Positions 32,601 through 44,736 of a stretch of 64,000 bases of DNA are shown here, piece by piece. This stretch comes from Typhlomys cinereus (taxonomy: Eukaryota; Chordata; Mammalia; Rodentia; Platacanthomyidae), in contig JALPQD010000125.1 in the NCBI GenBank assembly GCA_023101885.1, positions 1,947,501 through 2,011,500 on the forward strand, read 5' to 3'. How positions within the stretch are numbered: the stretch's first letter is position 1; each line of letters begins with the position of its first letter. The notes below the pieces were generated by a model that was not told where the DNA came from, did not search any database, and saw nothing but the letters and a program-made list of their open reading frames with translations. A program made the translations under genes and the position numbers.

Positions 32601-35330
32601 CAAACAGCAGAAAATATACTAACTCTTGGAAAATAAACTCTATGATACTGAATAAGAATTGGGTTCAGGAAGAATCATGAAGGAAATTCAAGATTTCCTA
32701 GAAGCAATCAATAATGAAAATACAACATATCAACATTTCTGGGACACAATGAAAGCTGTCCTAAGAGGTTACTTTATAGCTCTTAATGCCTAGAGCAAAT
32801 AATAGAAACATCACAAATAAATAATTTAACAATGCAGCTTAAAGCTTTAGAGACACAAGAGTAATCTGATCCCCAAAGGAGTAGAAGAGAGGATATTAGC
32901 AAAATCAGGGGAGAAATATCTGAAACTGGGATAAGGGAAATGATACAGAGAATCAACGAGTCAAAAGGCTGGTTCTTTAAAAGAACTCAAAAAGATTGAT
33001 ACACCTCTAGCTAAATTAACCAAAAGGAAGAGAGAGAAAATACAAATCGAAAAAATTAGAAATGAAAATGTAGTTTTCACTACTGATACCCAAGAAATTC
33101 AGAGAAGTATAAGGTCATATTACAAAAACTTGTAATAGGTGAAATTTGATAACACAAAAGAAATTGATGAGTTCCTAAGTAAGCACAACTAACCTAAATT
33201 GAATCAGGAAGTTTGAATTATTTAAATAGTCCTATACCATATGAGGAAATCTATGAATTAATCTCAAATCTTCCCACTAAAATCTGTCCTGGACCAGATG
33301 GATTCAGCACAGGTTTCTACCAGAAATTTAAGGAACAACTAACACCAATACTCCTTAAACTGTTCCATCAAATTGCAAAGGAAGGAACACTGCCAAATTC
33401 ACGCATTGAAGCTAATATTATACTATCCCAAAGCCTAATAAAGATACACTTAAAAAGAAAACTATAGGCCAATGTTTTTAATGAAAACAGATTCAAAGAT
33501 TCTCAACAAAATCTTAGCAAATCAGATTCAAAAACATCAAAAAGGTCATTCACACAAGGTTGGTTCAACATATGCAAATCAATAAATGCAATCCACTATG
33601 TAAACAAATCCAAAGTGCAAGACCACAACATACTCTCCATAGATGCAGAAAAAGCCTTTGACAAGATTCAACCTTTTTTTTTTAATTATCAAAATCCTAG
33701 AGACAGTTGGAATGGAAGAAAAGTTTTTCAACATAATACAGTCTGTATAAAACAAGCCAATAGTAAGATTATAACCAATGGGGAAAAACTTGAAATATTC
33801 CTCCTTTAATGAGGAAGTAGACAAGGCTATCCACTCTCACTCTATTCATTATTGTTTTTGAAGTCTTAGCTGGAGACATAAGACAAGAGAAGGGGATAAA
33901 AGGGATTCAAACAGCAATGAAAAACATAAGTTATCTCTATTTGCAGATGACATGTTTGTATATATAAATCATCCTAAAAACTCTACCAGGAATCTCCAGG
34001 AACTTCTACAGAAATTCATTAAAGTAACAGGTTACAAGATAAACGTGCAAATATCAGTGGCTTTCCTATTTGCCCAGGATGAATAATGTGAAAAAACCCT
34101 AAAAGAAATAATTCCATTTACTATAGCTCCTATAAAAATGAAATATCTTGGCATAAACCTTACCAAGGAAGTAAGAGACCTTTACAGTGAAAACTTTAAA
34201 AACCTAAAGAAAGAACATGTAGAAGACACCAGAAGGTGGAGAAACCTCCCATGTTCATGGATTGGCAGAAACAGCATCATAAAAATGACCATCCCACCCA
34301 AAGCAATAACAGATTCAATGCTATACCAATCAAAATCCACAATCAATCCTTTAAAGAAATTGACCAAACAATCTCTAAATTCATATGGAAGCACAAAAGA
34401 TCCAGAAGAGCAAAAACAATCCTGAGTAACAAAAACAGTGCTGGAGGTATATCCATATCAAATAATCTATACTACAAATGCATAGTAATGAAAACACCCT
34501 GGTACTGGCTCCAAAATAGACATGTAGATCAATGGATAAGGGTTGAAGGCAAAGATATAATCCCACACAATTAAAGCCATTTGATCTTTAACAAAGGAGT
34601 CTAAAAAATCCAATGGAAAAAGATTAGCATCTTCAAGAAACAGTGCTGGCAAAACTGGATGTCTACATGCAGAAGATTAAAATTGGACCTGTACTTGTCG
34701 CCATACAAAAAAAATTATTCCAAATGAATCAAGAACCCAATTTAAAAATGGACCAGTAAACTCAAAAGAAAATTTTACAGGTATGAAATTGAAATGTCTA
34801 AGAAATATCTTAAAATATGCTCTACATCCTTAGCCCTCGGGGAAATGGAAATCAAAGCTTTGCTGAGTTATTTTCTCACCCAGGTCAGGATGGCAGAAAT
34901 ACAAAATACAAAACACCAAATGCTGGAAGGGAACTCTCCTACATTGCTGATGAGAATGCAGGCTTACACAACCACTGTGGCGATCCACCTGGTGATTTTT
35001 TTTAAAAAAGTTAAAGATTATAATGCCATATGATGCTGCTATACCACTTCTGGGAATAATCCCCCATAAAGCAAAAATTCACCTCAATGACACAAGCACA
35101 ACTATGTTCATAGATAGCAGCACTATTTACAAAACAAAGTGATGGAAACAACCCAAATGCAAAACAGTTGACTAGTGAATAAATAAAATGTGGAACATTT
35201 GTATAATGGAATACTACTCAGGCAAGAAAAAATATTAATTAATGAAATTTCCCTGGAAATGAATGGAATTAGAAACAATTACCTTGAGTGAAGTATCCCA
35301 GACACAGAAAATTATGTGAAGTATATACTA
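32601..35330 (+). pseudogene. Old L1 ORF2, remainder (RT to C-terminus)
   Basis: Resumes the L1 interrupted at 24338. A readable stretch at 33213-33467 ([19 protein letters not shown]) precedes the [15 protein letters not shown] lies near 33630 and a FADDMF-type catalytic segment near 33940. A C-terminal segment is at 34138-34574, and a decayed cysteine motif lies near 34915-34960. Frames are broken by many indels and several deletions. Confidence 0.88.
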
Positions 35331-36405
35331 CCTAATAGGTGGATCCTAGTATCAAACCCATTTAGTGACGTATTCAAAGATAAGTATCTATAACACCTAC
35401 AGTATTTACAAAGATTATAAATTGGAGGGAAGGGGAAGGAGAGCCCCCCCCCCGACATAAGGAGAGAGGTAATTATGCTATAGTAGAGAAAATAGGTCAC
35501 CATCAAATATTGAAAGTAAGTCAGAGACATGTGTTTAAACTCACTCTCACTTTCCTTCCAGGTCACTTGCAACAGAAGGGGGTTTGATCTCAACAATCAG
35601 GGTGGATATAGAGTCTGACAGATAGATGGTAACCATCCTGCAAATGGGAAACTGATCCCCCTCACTAGGTCTCCTACTCCTAATCTATCTACCTTTGAAT
35701 CTCCTCTTATAGTAACATCTTCATTTAAACAGCCTTTCATCTTTGGTTAGGAGTTGACCTCCAATATCAGTCAGGATGGAGCCAAAGGTGGTGCAGCAAC
35801 AGTAAAACTGAAAACAACAACAAACCATTATTCAGTACACCAGAGTCCCTACATTAATCACCTGGAACCAGACCAGGCAAATATCTCCCCATTACCAGCT
35901 CAGGGAAACTTGAGGAAGAGTGAGCAGCAAGATTTTAAGAGCCTAAAGATGGGGAGGACAATGGTATGCAAGATACTCCACACAAGTTTGGCTATTAAGC
36001 CATAATCGGACTTTGCCTGACCTGCACAATGACTGACATGTCAGTGAGCCCCAAATGCTAGCATGTTTCACAGGCACTAGGATCCTTAGAGGCAAGGAAT
36101 AAAGTCATAATAGAGTTCCCATACTAAAGGGGAGCCAAGCAAATGCTCTGGGCAATGCCACTGAGACCTTACACCTCACTAGAGTGGATGACTAAGGGAA
36201 GTTTTGCATTAATACAAAAGCATGCTCCAGGGAATGTGAGGGGGAAGGGCGAGGCACTGGGAGAAAGGGAGTGAGGGGTGTGAAACAATGGGAAAAGGGG
36301 AGAGGGTGCAATAGGGACTGGGGAGGTATGAAGGGGAGGGGACCAGGGTACCTATGAAGCTTGTAATGATTGGGGAAAAAGAAATAAATATAAATGAAAA
36401 AAATA
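35331..36405 (+). repeat. 3' UTR and poly(A) of the old sense L1
   Basis: Contains the conserved 3' UTR sentences and a purine tract (36225-36350). It ends in GAAATAAATATAAATGAAAAAAATAAG near 36405. This closes the element that starts at 20480. Confidence 0.88.
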
Positions 36406-36644
36406 AGTAAGTAGAGGATACAGATCCCAGCTCATATACTCCATGATTCTTCATTCTATACCTTACTTTTTTAACCTTGTAAAAATGAACATGGCCAGTG
36501 GAATCAGTCCTACTGCCTAGTATCTGGAGAATAAGCAAACAAGGCACAATTAACCCATATGCTTCGGTACTGCAAAGCCATGAAACAGAACGAAATGCAG
36601 TAGAAAAGCATCCAGGGGAAAGGCCAGCTGGAAACATCACACAG
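36406..36644. other. Short unassigned segment
   Basis: Nothing recognised. No open frame with known motifs. Confidence 0.4.
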
Positions 36645-36758
36645 GCAGCCAGGCATGGCCACCCAGTCTTGCAATCCCACCACTCTGGAGACAAAGGAAG
36701 AAGTGCCCTGACTTTTGTGTATCCAATATGGGCTACCTACCTCAAAAAAATTACATAG
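36645..36758 (+). repeat. Old B1-like SINE
   Basis: CCAGGCATGGCCACCCAGT then TTGCAATCCCACCACTCTGG, a recognisable B1 head, ending GGGCTACCTACCTCAAAAAAA. Diverged. Confidence 0.7.
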
Positions 36759-36860
36759 GGGCCTGGAGAGATGGTTCAGTGCTTAAGCCTTTGCCCCATA
36801 AGCAAAAGACACTGAGTTCAGATCCTCAGATCCCACATCTATGGACAAGCACCCATAGAC
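36759..36860 (+). repeat. B2-like SINE, 3'-truncated
   Basis: GGGGCCTGGAGAGATGGTTC with A box TGGTTCAGTGC and B box-like GAGTTCAGATCC. The body is lost after about 100 bp, at the junction with an L1 3' UTR. Confidence 0.75.
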
Positions 36861-37205
36861 TATTAAGGATCTTAAGAGAAATCATCTCAAGCAATAGGAT
36901 CCTTAAGGGTGACAGGTTTGAAAAGGGTAAAGGAGAACCCATCAGTGGTTGGCCCAAGGTAGGGCCTGTTGATCTGCCACAGAGGCCTGAACTACCACTA
37001 GAGCAGTTGGTCTGGAGAGAACCCTAGGACTCATAAAAGTCCTAGGATGGATAGAAAGTGGGAAAAGGTTGGATCCACAAAGGGAGAAGAGCAAGGAAAG
37101 GAATGGAAAAGGGAGGGAGGAAAGAGAGGGAGGAAGGAAATTGATAAGGATTCCCCATCACTAAGCTTGTATAACGTGGAAAAAAATGAAATAAAATGCA
37201 ATTTA
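36861..37205 (+). repeat. Old L1 3' UTR fragment
   Basis: Purine-rich GGAAAAGGGAGGGAGGAAAG near 37105, then CACTAAGCTTGTATAACGTG and an A-rich tail. This is the same layout as the L1 3' ends at 14842 and 23567. Confidence 0.7.
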
Positions 37206-37720
37206 AAAATGCCTGGCAAAAATTGTGGTGGCTTGCATTCTAGCCCTGGAAGGCAGAGTCTGGGAAAACCCAGAGCACAGCAAAAAGGAGGTAGAGCAAT
37301 CCAGGATGATTCCTGATGTCTCCTGTGGGCCTCCACAGGCATACACATATTCAAGTGCATATACACCACATACATGTACCACACAGACATTCACACCACA
37401 GTGGTCTGTGGCTAGATGGCTCACTGGTTCCGACTGTAATCCCAGCACTCAGGATGTAGAAGTATAGGATGAGGATTGTAAAGCCAGTTTGAGCTACTTG
37501 CGCCCTGTCTCAAAAACATAGATTAAGGAACAAAGAAATGACTTGGGATAAGGTAAATGCTCACAAACCTGTAGTCCTGATTTGGTCCTTAAAAGCTGAC
37601 ATGGTGGGAGAGAACTGACTTCTGAAAGTTGTCATCTGGCCTTCAACCACACACTGTGACATGCATACATGAACCTGATTTCTCTCTCCTTCTTCCTCAC
37701 TTTCTGTCTCTCTTTATCTT
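37206..37720 (+). repeat. Cluster of old SINEs (B4-like, B1-like, B4-like)
   Basis: A CA-containing SINE tail at 37206-37405 is followed by a B1-like unit at about 37425-37520 (CTGTAATCCCAGCACTCAGG, ending CCTGTCTCAAAAA). A B4-like unit lies at about 37560-37690 (ACATGGTGGGAGAGAACTGA, CATCTGGCCTTC). All are diverged, and boundaries are approximate. Confidence 0.65.
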
Positions 37721-37917
37721 TCTCATACATATACTATAGATGGATAGATAATAGATTGATCTATATACATATGTCTGTGCCATAATGCTACATTCCTTGT
37801 TATGCAGAAAATCTAGAACTAGCAAATTTGTAGGGATAGAGAGTTATTAGTTAGTCCTTCAGTGGGTTAGGATTACTGGAGGAAAGAAACATGGAACAAC
37901 TGCTACCTAAGAGAGAT

Positions 37918-38152
37918 TGTGTGTGTGTGTGTGGCCAGTGTGCACATGTTTAGAGTCCTGCTCTATCACTCTCAACCCTATTCTAGTGGTCAGGAAATCC
38001 CAACAGTATCATTCTTCTATCTCAATGTCCCGTAATGCTCAAGTTACATGTGTGGCCACACCCACCTTTCTTCATGTGCACTGTGTATTTGAACTCAGGT
38101 CCTCATGCTTGAAAAGAAAGTGCTCATTATCCACCAAGCCATCACCCAAGCC
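37918..38152 (-). repeat. Old B4-like SINE
   Basis: Starts with a (TG)n run and ends GAACTCAGGTCCTCATGCTT ... CCACCAAGCCATCACCCAAG, the decayed complement of a tRNA-like SINE head. Confidence 0.65.
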
Positions 38153-38311
38153 CCTCTTTTTTTTTTTTACATTTTTTTATTCTTTCAGTGTTTGTGCATG
38201 AACACAGTGAATTTATGATATTTTCATGACATAATCTCCTAATCCCATCTCCCTCCTTTTCCCAGTACAACCCCTTTTCTTCTTTACCTGTTTCCCTCTT
38301 ATTTTTATGTC
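38153..38311 (-). repeat. Probable ancient L1 3' end
   Basis: A T-run followed by CATTTTTTTATTCTTTCAGTG and a pyrimidine-rich stretch. Resembles 19806-19900. Weak call. Confidence 0.35.
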
Positions 38312-39629
38312 TTTTTTTTATTTCCACTCATACAACCTTAACAGGTACACCGCTCCCCCCTCCCTCAAACCCCCATCCCCCAGTGCCTCCCTCTCCCATC
38401 TTGGAGAATCCTTTAATGAGCATGCCAATCTCTCCTCTGGGTCTTCCTCTCCGATGAGGTGCAAGGACCCAGTGGCATTTCCCAGAACCATTTCCTGTGT
38501 TTCCTTTAAGCATAGGAACACTACTGTGGCTGTCAATCCTTCCCGCCAAGGATCCTGGTGCCTTTAGCAAACGCTAGACTTTGTGGGGTCAATAGTGTGT
38601 TGGACATTGCGCAGGGCATGCAGGGTCCAATTATGATTTCTTTGGCCGCAACTTGTGTGGAGTATCTTGCATATCATTACTCCTCCCATCCTTATGCTCT
38701 TACAATCTTAACACCCCCTCTTCCGCAAATTTCCCTAAGCTTCAGGATGGGGAGAGACTAGGCTGGCCTAGTTCCAGGTGGTTGATGTAGAGTCTCTAAT
38801 GTTCTGGATTATGGTTTGTTGATTTATTTTTTCAGTTTTCCTGCTCCTGCAATGCCCTTCACTCCATCCTGATGGGTACTGGATATCAGCCCCTGGCTAG
38901 AGATAAAAACCTGTTAAATTAGAGTCTTCTTATGAGAGTATATTCAAAGATAGATGTAATAAAAGTAGGAAACTGCAGTGAGGGAGGTGTCAATCACCCA
39001 TTTGCGATATGGTTACTTTCTATCTGCCAGACTACATGCCCTCCCCTTCTGGTAAGTTCATACCCCCTCAGTTGTAAATGATCAGGAAGGAAAGTCTGTG
39101 AACTTAACCAGATGTCTCATTGCTTACTTGCAGTCCTTGATGGTTACCTATTTCCTCTGCTGTAACATGGTCCCCACTCTCCTTGTTACGGGTGTGTCCC
39201 TCCTTCCCCATCCCTACTGTTCATAATCTTTGGAATTACTGTAGGTATTACAGACATTTATCTTTGAGTGTCTCTAAGTGGCTTTGGTACTAGGAGACAC
39301 CTATTAGGGAGTATACATGGCGCTTAATTTTCTGTGTCTGGGATACTTCACTCAGTATAATTTTTTCTAATTTCATCCATTTCCCGGCAAATTCCATTAA
39401 TTCATCATTTTTGATGGCTGAGTAGTACTCCATTGTATAGATGTACCACTGTTTCCTTATCCACTCAACTGTTGGACATTTGGGTTGATTCCATGACTTT
39501 GCTATTTTAAACAGTGCTGCTATGAACATGGTCATGCTTGTGCTAGCGAGGTGAATTTTTTGCTCTATGGGGGTTATTCCCATAAGTGGAATGGCAGGGT
39601 CACATGGCATTTCAATCTTTAATTTCTTT

Positions 39630-39886
39630 TTTTTTTTAATTATTTATTCAACTGTGTGCATGTGTGCGCACGCATCTGTGTGTGTAGAACCACGGACGAA
39701 TTCGCGAACCACCATGGATGCCTCCATCTCCTTCTACCCCGGGATTCACAGGCTCCGCCCTACCAGGACCAGAAGCGCAGGCCGCCCCCGCTTCCGCCTG
39801 GCGTCTATACGTGGGATCTGGGATCCGAACTCAAGACCTTCCGCCTGCAAGGCGGAGGCTTAACCCCTGAGCCACCTCTCCAGCCC
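39630..39886 (-). repeat. Young B2-like SINE with 16-bp target-site duplication
   Basis: The minus strand reads GGGCTGGAGAGGTGGCTCAG with perfect A box TGGCTCAGGGG and GAGTTCGGATCC. Its tail includes AATAAATAATT plus A-run (T-run at 39630-39637). AATCTTTAATTTCTTT occurs at 39614-39629 and 39887-39902. Confidence 0.94.
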
Positions 39887-42101
39887 AATCTTTAATTTCT
39901 TTAAGAATCTCCAGACAGCTCGCCAGAGTGGTTGTATGAGCCTGCATTCCCACGAGCAATGTAGGAGAGTTCCCCTCTCCACATCCTTTCCAGCATTTGT
40001 TCTTGTTTGTATTGTGAATTTTTGCCATCCTGACTGGGGTGAGATGATATCTCAGGGAAGTATTGATTTGCATTTCCCTGATGGCTAAGGAAGTGGAGCA
40101 TTATTTAAGATATTTGTTAGACATTTTAATTTCATCCCTTGTAAAGTTTCTTTTAAGTTCCAGGGCCCATTTTTTAATTGAGCCATTGGTTTCCTTGGTG
40201 TTTAGTTTTCTAAGTTCTTTGTGCACTCTGGACAATAGAGCTCTATCAGATATGTGGTTAGTGAAGATTTTCTCCCATTCTGTGGGTTGCCTTTGAGCTT
40301 GTGTTACAATCTCTTTATCTGAACAGAAGCTATTTAATTTGACATGATCCCAACTGTTGAGAGTTGGTAGCAGTGACTGTGCCATTGGATGTCTGTGTAG
40401 GAACAGTTGCCCTAGCCCAATCAGCTCGAGGGAGATCCCTACCTTTTCACCTATGGTTTTTATAGTTTCTGGCTTTATATCAAGGTCCTTGATCCATTTG
40501 GAATTAAGTCTTGTACATGGTGACAAGTACGGGTCCAGTTTTAATCTTCTACATATGGAGATCCAGTTTTGCCAGCACCATTTGTTGAAGATACTGTTCT
40601 TTTTCCATTCGATTTTTTGGGCCCCTTTGTCAAAGACCAAATGGCTGTAATTTTGTGAGCTTATATCTGGGTCTTCAATCCTTATCCATTGATCTGTGTG
40701 TCTATTTTGGAGCCAGTACCAGGCTGTCTTTATAACTATGGATTTGTAGTATAGACTAAGGTTTGGTATGGTGATATCTCCAGCAGTGTTTTTGTTACTC
40801 AGGGTTGTCTTTGCTATCCTGGGTCTTTTGTGCCTCCATATGAATTTTGAGATTGTTTGGTAAACTTCTTTAAAGAATTGCTTTGGGACTTTAATTGGTG
40901 TAGCATTTAATTTGTGTATTGCCTTTGGTAGGATGGTCATTTTTACGATGTTGATTCTGCCAATACAGGAACATGGGAGGTCTTTCCACCTTCTGGTGTC
41001 TTCTGCTATTTCTTTCTTTAGGGTTTTAAAGTTCTCATGGTAAAGGTCTTTTACTTCCTTGGTTAGGTTTATACCAAGGTATTTCATTTTTTTAGGAGCT
41101 ACAGTAAATGGGATTGTTTCTCTCAGGGCTTTTTCACTTCTCCATTCTGGGCATATAGGAAGGCCACTGATTTTTGTACATTTATTTGTATCCTGCTACA
41201 CTGCTGAACTTCTCAATTAGTGCCAGGAGCTTCCTGGTGGAGTTTTTGGGATCACTAAGGTATAAGATCATGTCATCTGCAGCATTGGGATAGCTTGACT
41301 TCTTCCTTGCCAATTCGAATCCATTTTATGTCCCTTTCTTATCTTATGACTTCAACTAAGATTTCAAGTACAATATTGAATAGAAGTGGTGAGAGTGGAC
41401 AGCCTTTTCTAGTTCCTGATTGAGGTGGGAATGCTTCGAGTTTTTCTCCACTGAGTATAATCCTTGCTGTGGGCTTGTTGTATGCAGCTTTTATTGTATT
41501 GATAAAGGTTCCTACCATTCCTACTGTCTCTAGCGTTTTGATAATAAAAGGCTGTTGGATCTTGTCAAAAGCTTTTTCTGCATCTATCCAGAGTATCAAT
41601 GTGGTCTTGGACTTTGGACTGGTTTACATGATGAATTACATTTATTGATTTGCGTATGTTGAACCAACCTTGTGTGCTTGGGATAAACCCTACTTGATCC
41701 CCTGAATGATCTTTTTGATATGTTTTTGAATCCGATTTGCTAAGACTTTGTGGAGAATCTTTGCATCTGTGTTCATCAGAGAGATTGGCCTACAGTTTTC
41801 TTTTTTAAGTGTATCTTTATTAGGTTTTGGGATTAAGACGATATTAGCTTCATAGAAGGAATATGGTAGTGTTCCTTCCTTTGCTATTTGATGGAACTGT
41901 GTAAGGAATATTGGTGTTATTAACTCCTTAAATGTCTGGTAGAACTCTGTGCTGAATCCATCCAGTCCAGGACATTTTTTTGGTGGGAAAATTGGAGATT
42001 ACTTCCTGAATTTCCTCATATGTTATAGGACTATTTAAATAATTCACAACTTCCTGATTCAACTTAGGTAAATTGTGTTTACTTAGGAATTCAGCCATTT
42101 C

Positions 42102-42131
42102 AGAAAAGAAAAAAAAAACAGAAAAAAAAAA
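42102..42131 (-). mobile_element. Bare poly(A) insertion with 15-bp target-site duplication
   Basis: A 30-bp stretch made only of A with three G and one C sits between two copies of GAATTCAGCCATTTC (42087-42101 and 42132-42146). Deleting the insert and one copy restores the L1 ORF2. Orientation of the donor is uncertain: the A-run is on the plus strand, so a plus-strand insert is equally natural. Confidence 0.85.
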
Positions 42132-43484
42132 GAATTCAGCCATTTCTTTTGTGTTGTCAAATTTCACAGAGTGTAAGTTTTTGAAATATGATGTTATAAT
42201 TCTCTGGATTTCTTGGGTATCAGTAGTGATAACCCCATTTTCATTTCTAATTTTCTTAATTTATGTTTTCTCTCTCTTGCTTTGGTTAATTTAGCTAGGG
42301 GTGTATCAATCTTATTGATTTTTTCAAAGAACCAGCTTTTTGACTGGTTGATTTTCTCTATCGTTTTCCTAAACTTGATTTCAGCTATTTCTCCCATTAT
42401 TTTGCTAATCTCCTCCCTTCTGCTGCTTTTGGGATTGGATTGCTCTAGTGCCTCTAAAGCTTTAAGCTGCATTGTTAAGTTATTTATTTCTGATGTCTTT
42501 ATTTTTTTTGATGTAGGCATTAAGAGCTATGAACTTACCTCTGAGGACAGCTTTCATTGTGTCCCAGAGATTTTGGTAAGTTGTATTTTCATTATTGTTC
42601 ACTTTCAGGAAATCTTGAATTTCCGTTTTAATTTCTTCCTGAATCCAGTTCTCATTCAGCATCATAGTGTTAAGTTTCCAGGAGTTAGTGTATTTTCTGT
42701 CGTTTGTTGTGTCGTGGATGTCCATCTTTAGGCTGTGGTGGTCTGATAGGGCACAGGCTAGAATTTCAACTTTCCTGTATATGTGGAGATTCATTTTGTG
42801 GCCCAATATGTGATCTATTTTGGGTAAAGTTCCATGTGCTGCTGAGAAAAATGTGTATTCTTTGGTACGTGGGTGAAAAGTTCGATAGAGATCTGTAAGG
42901 TCCATTTCTTTAAGGGTTTGATTAAGTTCCAAAGTGTCTCTGTTAAGCTTTTGACCTGTTGATCTATCCCATGTCGAGAGGGCGGTGTTGAAGTCCCGAA
43001 GAATTATCATTTGGGGATTGATTTCTCGCTTTAGATGCTGTAGGATTTTCTTAATGAATGTGTAGGGGCCCGTATTGGGTGCATAAATGTTTAGTATTGT
43101 GAAGTCTTCCTGGTGAATTGTACCTGTGACTAAAATGTAGTATCCATCTGTGTCTCTTATGATATTTTTTTGGTTTGAAGTCCACTTTATCCGACAGCAT
43201 AATGAGTACCCCTGCCTGTTTCCTGGCTCTATTAGCTTGCAGAATTTTGGACCAGCCTTTCATTTTTAGGATGTGCCTATCTTTTGTGGTGAGATGAGTT
43301 TCCTGAAGTCAGCAGACTGATGGGTTGTGGTTTTTAATCCAAGTTTGTAATCTGTGTTTCTTAATCGGTGAGTTAATACCATTGACATTTTGTTATAATG
43401 AAGAAATTATTTTAATTCTGGACATTTTTTATGTTTAGTGAATTTTGTAAGCTTATTGTTTGACATTTATGTTTTGGTGGTATT

Positions 43485-44736
43485 ATACTTCCCTTCTGTC
43501 CTCCTGGATACACTTGTTTTTTTCTTCAAGTTTGCAAAACATTTCTAGCATTGTTTGAAGGCATGGTTTGGTAGACATGTATCCCTTCAAGTTGTCTTTG
43601 TGCTGGAAAATTTTTCTTTCTCCCTCGATCATGACAGATAGTTTTGCCGGGTATATCAGTCTGGGTTGGCATTTTTGCTCATTTAATACATGAAGTACGT
43701 CTGTCCAAGCTCTGCTTGCTTTTACTATTTCCATTGAGAAGTCACTTGTTATTACAATAGGTTTGCCTTTAAAAGTGACTTGCTTTTTTTCTCTTGAAGC
43801 TCTCAGCACCTTTTCTTTGTCTTGAATGTGGAGTATTTAGACTATTATTTGCTGTGGCGATTTTCTATTTTTGTCGTATCTGTTTGGAGTGTGAAATGCC
43901 TCTTGTGGAGAGTTAGGCATACACAATAAAGGACTCTCTGGGAATTGGGGGGAGGCACTTGGAGATAGGGAGGGAGGGAGGGGGAGCAGGGGGTTCGGGG
44001 GGAGGAGGAGGGGGGAGGGAACTGGTTTACCTATTAAGTTTGTATGAGCGGAAATAATAATAAAAATGTTTAAAAAAAAAAGAAATGCCTCTTGTATTTG
44101 GATGGGCCTCTCATTCTTCACTTGATGGAAGTTTTCATATATGTTAATTAGAAAAATTTCATCAGGTGTGGTATTTTGGGATTCTTGCTCTGTTATTCCA
44201 TGAATGTGCATGTTAGGCTTCTTCAGGGTGTCCCATATCTCTTGAATGTTCCTCTCAAGTGTCTTTTTGGCTTTAACAACCTCTTCCATTGAGCTGGTTA
44301 ATTCTCCCACTTTGTGTTCAAGATCTGAAATTCTATTTTCTGCTTCCTTAATTCTGCTGATAAGACTCTCTGTTGAACTTTGGGTTGAAGATAACTTGTC
44401 TTTCCGTTCAATTTTAAACTCTGCCTGAGACTGTTTTACGTGTTCTATGCCTATTTTTGTTTCTTGCACTGTTCTTCTCAACTCCTCCAAGTGCCTGTTG
44501 TGTTCCTGTTCAAAGTGGTTGATGCAATTGTTTAACTCCTCTTGGATTTCCTCTTTCATAGTATTAATCATGGTAATGTTCATACTTTGAAAGTGGTTGT
44601 CTTGGGTCCGGCTTTCTTGGCCGTTTTCTGTGAATTGGTTCTGATTGGAATCTATCATTAAGGGGTTCATTCTTTTGGTGGAAGATTGGTCTTCTTGGGT
44701 TTTGTTTCTCATGGATCTGCACTTTGACTTGGACAT
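43485..44736 (-). pseudogene. L1 ORF1 split by an L1 3' fragment
   Basis: Starts MSKSKCRSMRNKTQEDQSST at 44736. The coiled coil is complete through AENRISDLEHKV and IQEIWDTLKKPNMHIHGITE. At 44095 the 175-bp insertion interrupts it. After the insertion the C-terminal domain (LRASREKKQVTFKGKPIV, QPRLIYPAKLSVMIEG) is open to 43483. It is a different ORF1 subtype from the copies at 30300 and 45027, for example QEDQSSTKRMNP where those have QVNKFPTEEINP. A frame running 43837-44976 merges this ORF1 with the ORF2 start of the neighbouring L1 and is an artefact of the junction. Confidence 0.88.
43907..44081 (+). mobile_element. 175-bp L1 3' UTR fragment inserted in opposite orientation
   Basis: Sense L1 3' end with G-rich tract (43948-44030), TATTAAGTTTGTATGAGCGG and a poly(A) tail. 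The 14-bp duplication GAAATGCCTCTTGT is perfect at 43893-43906 and 44082-44095. Confidence 0.94.

Larger units (their letters stand above)
39287..43425 (-). pseudogene. L1 ORF2, broken
   Basis: The start ATG at 43423-43425 (MSRIKI...) is followed by a one-base shift. Endonuclease segments lie at 42480-43010 ([17 protein letters not shown], where the usual G before D is R, and [10 protein letters not shown]). RT is at 41339-41599 ([10 protein letters not shown]) and a decayed FADDMIL region sits near 41275. A 328-codon open C-terminal part spans 40101-41087, with the cysteine motif at about 39960-40000. It is split by a SINE at 39630 and a poly(A) micro-insertion at 42102. Frameshifts near 41170, 41290, 41620 and 41980 inactivate it. 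Confidence 0.9.
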
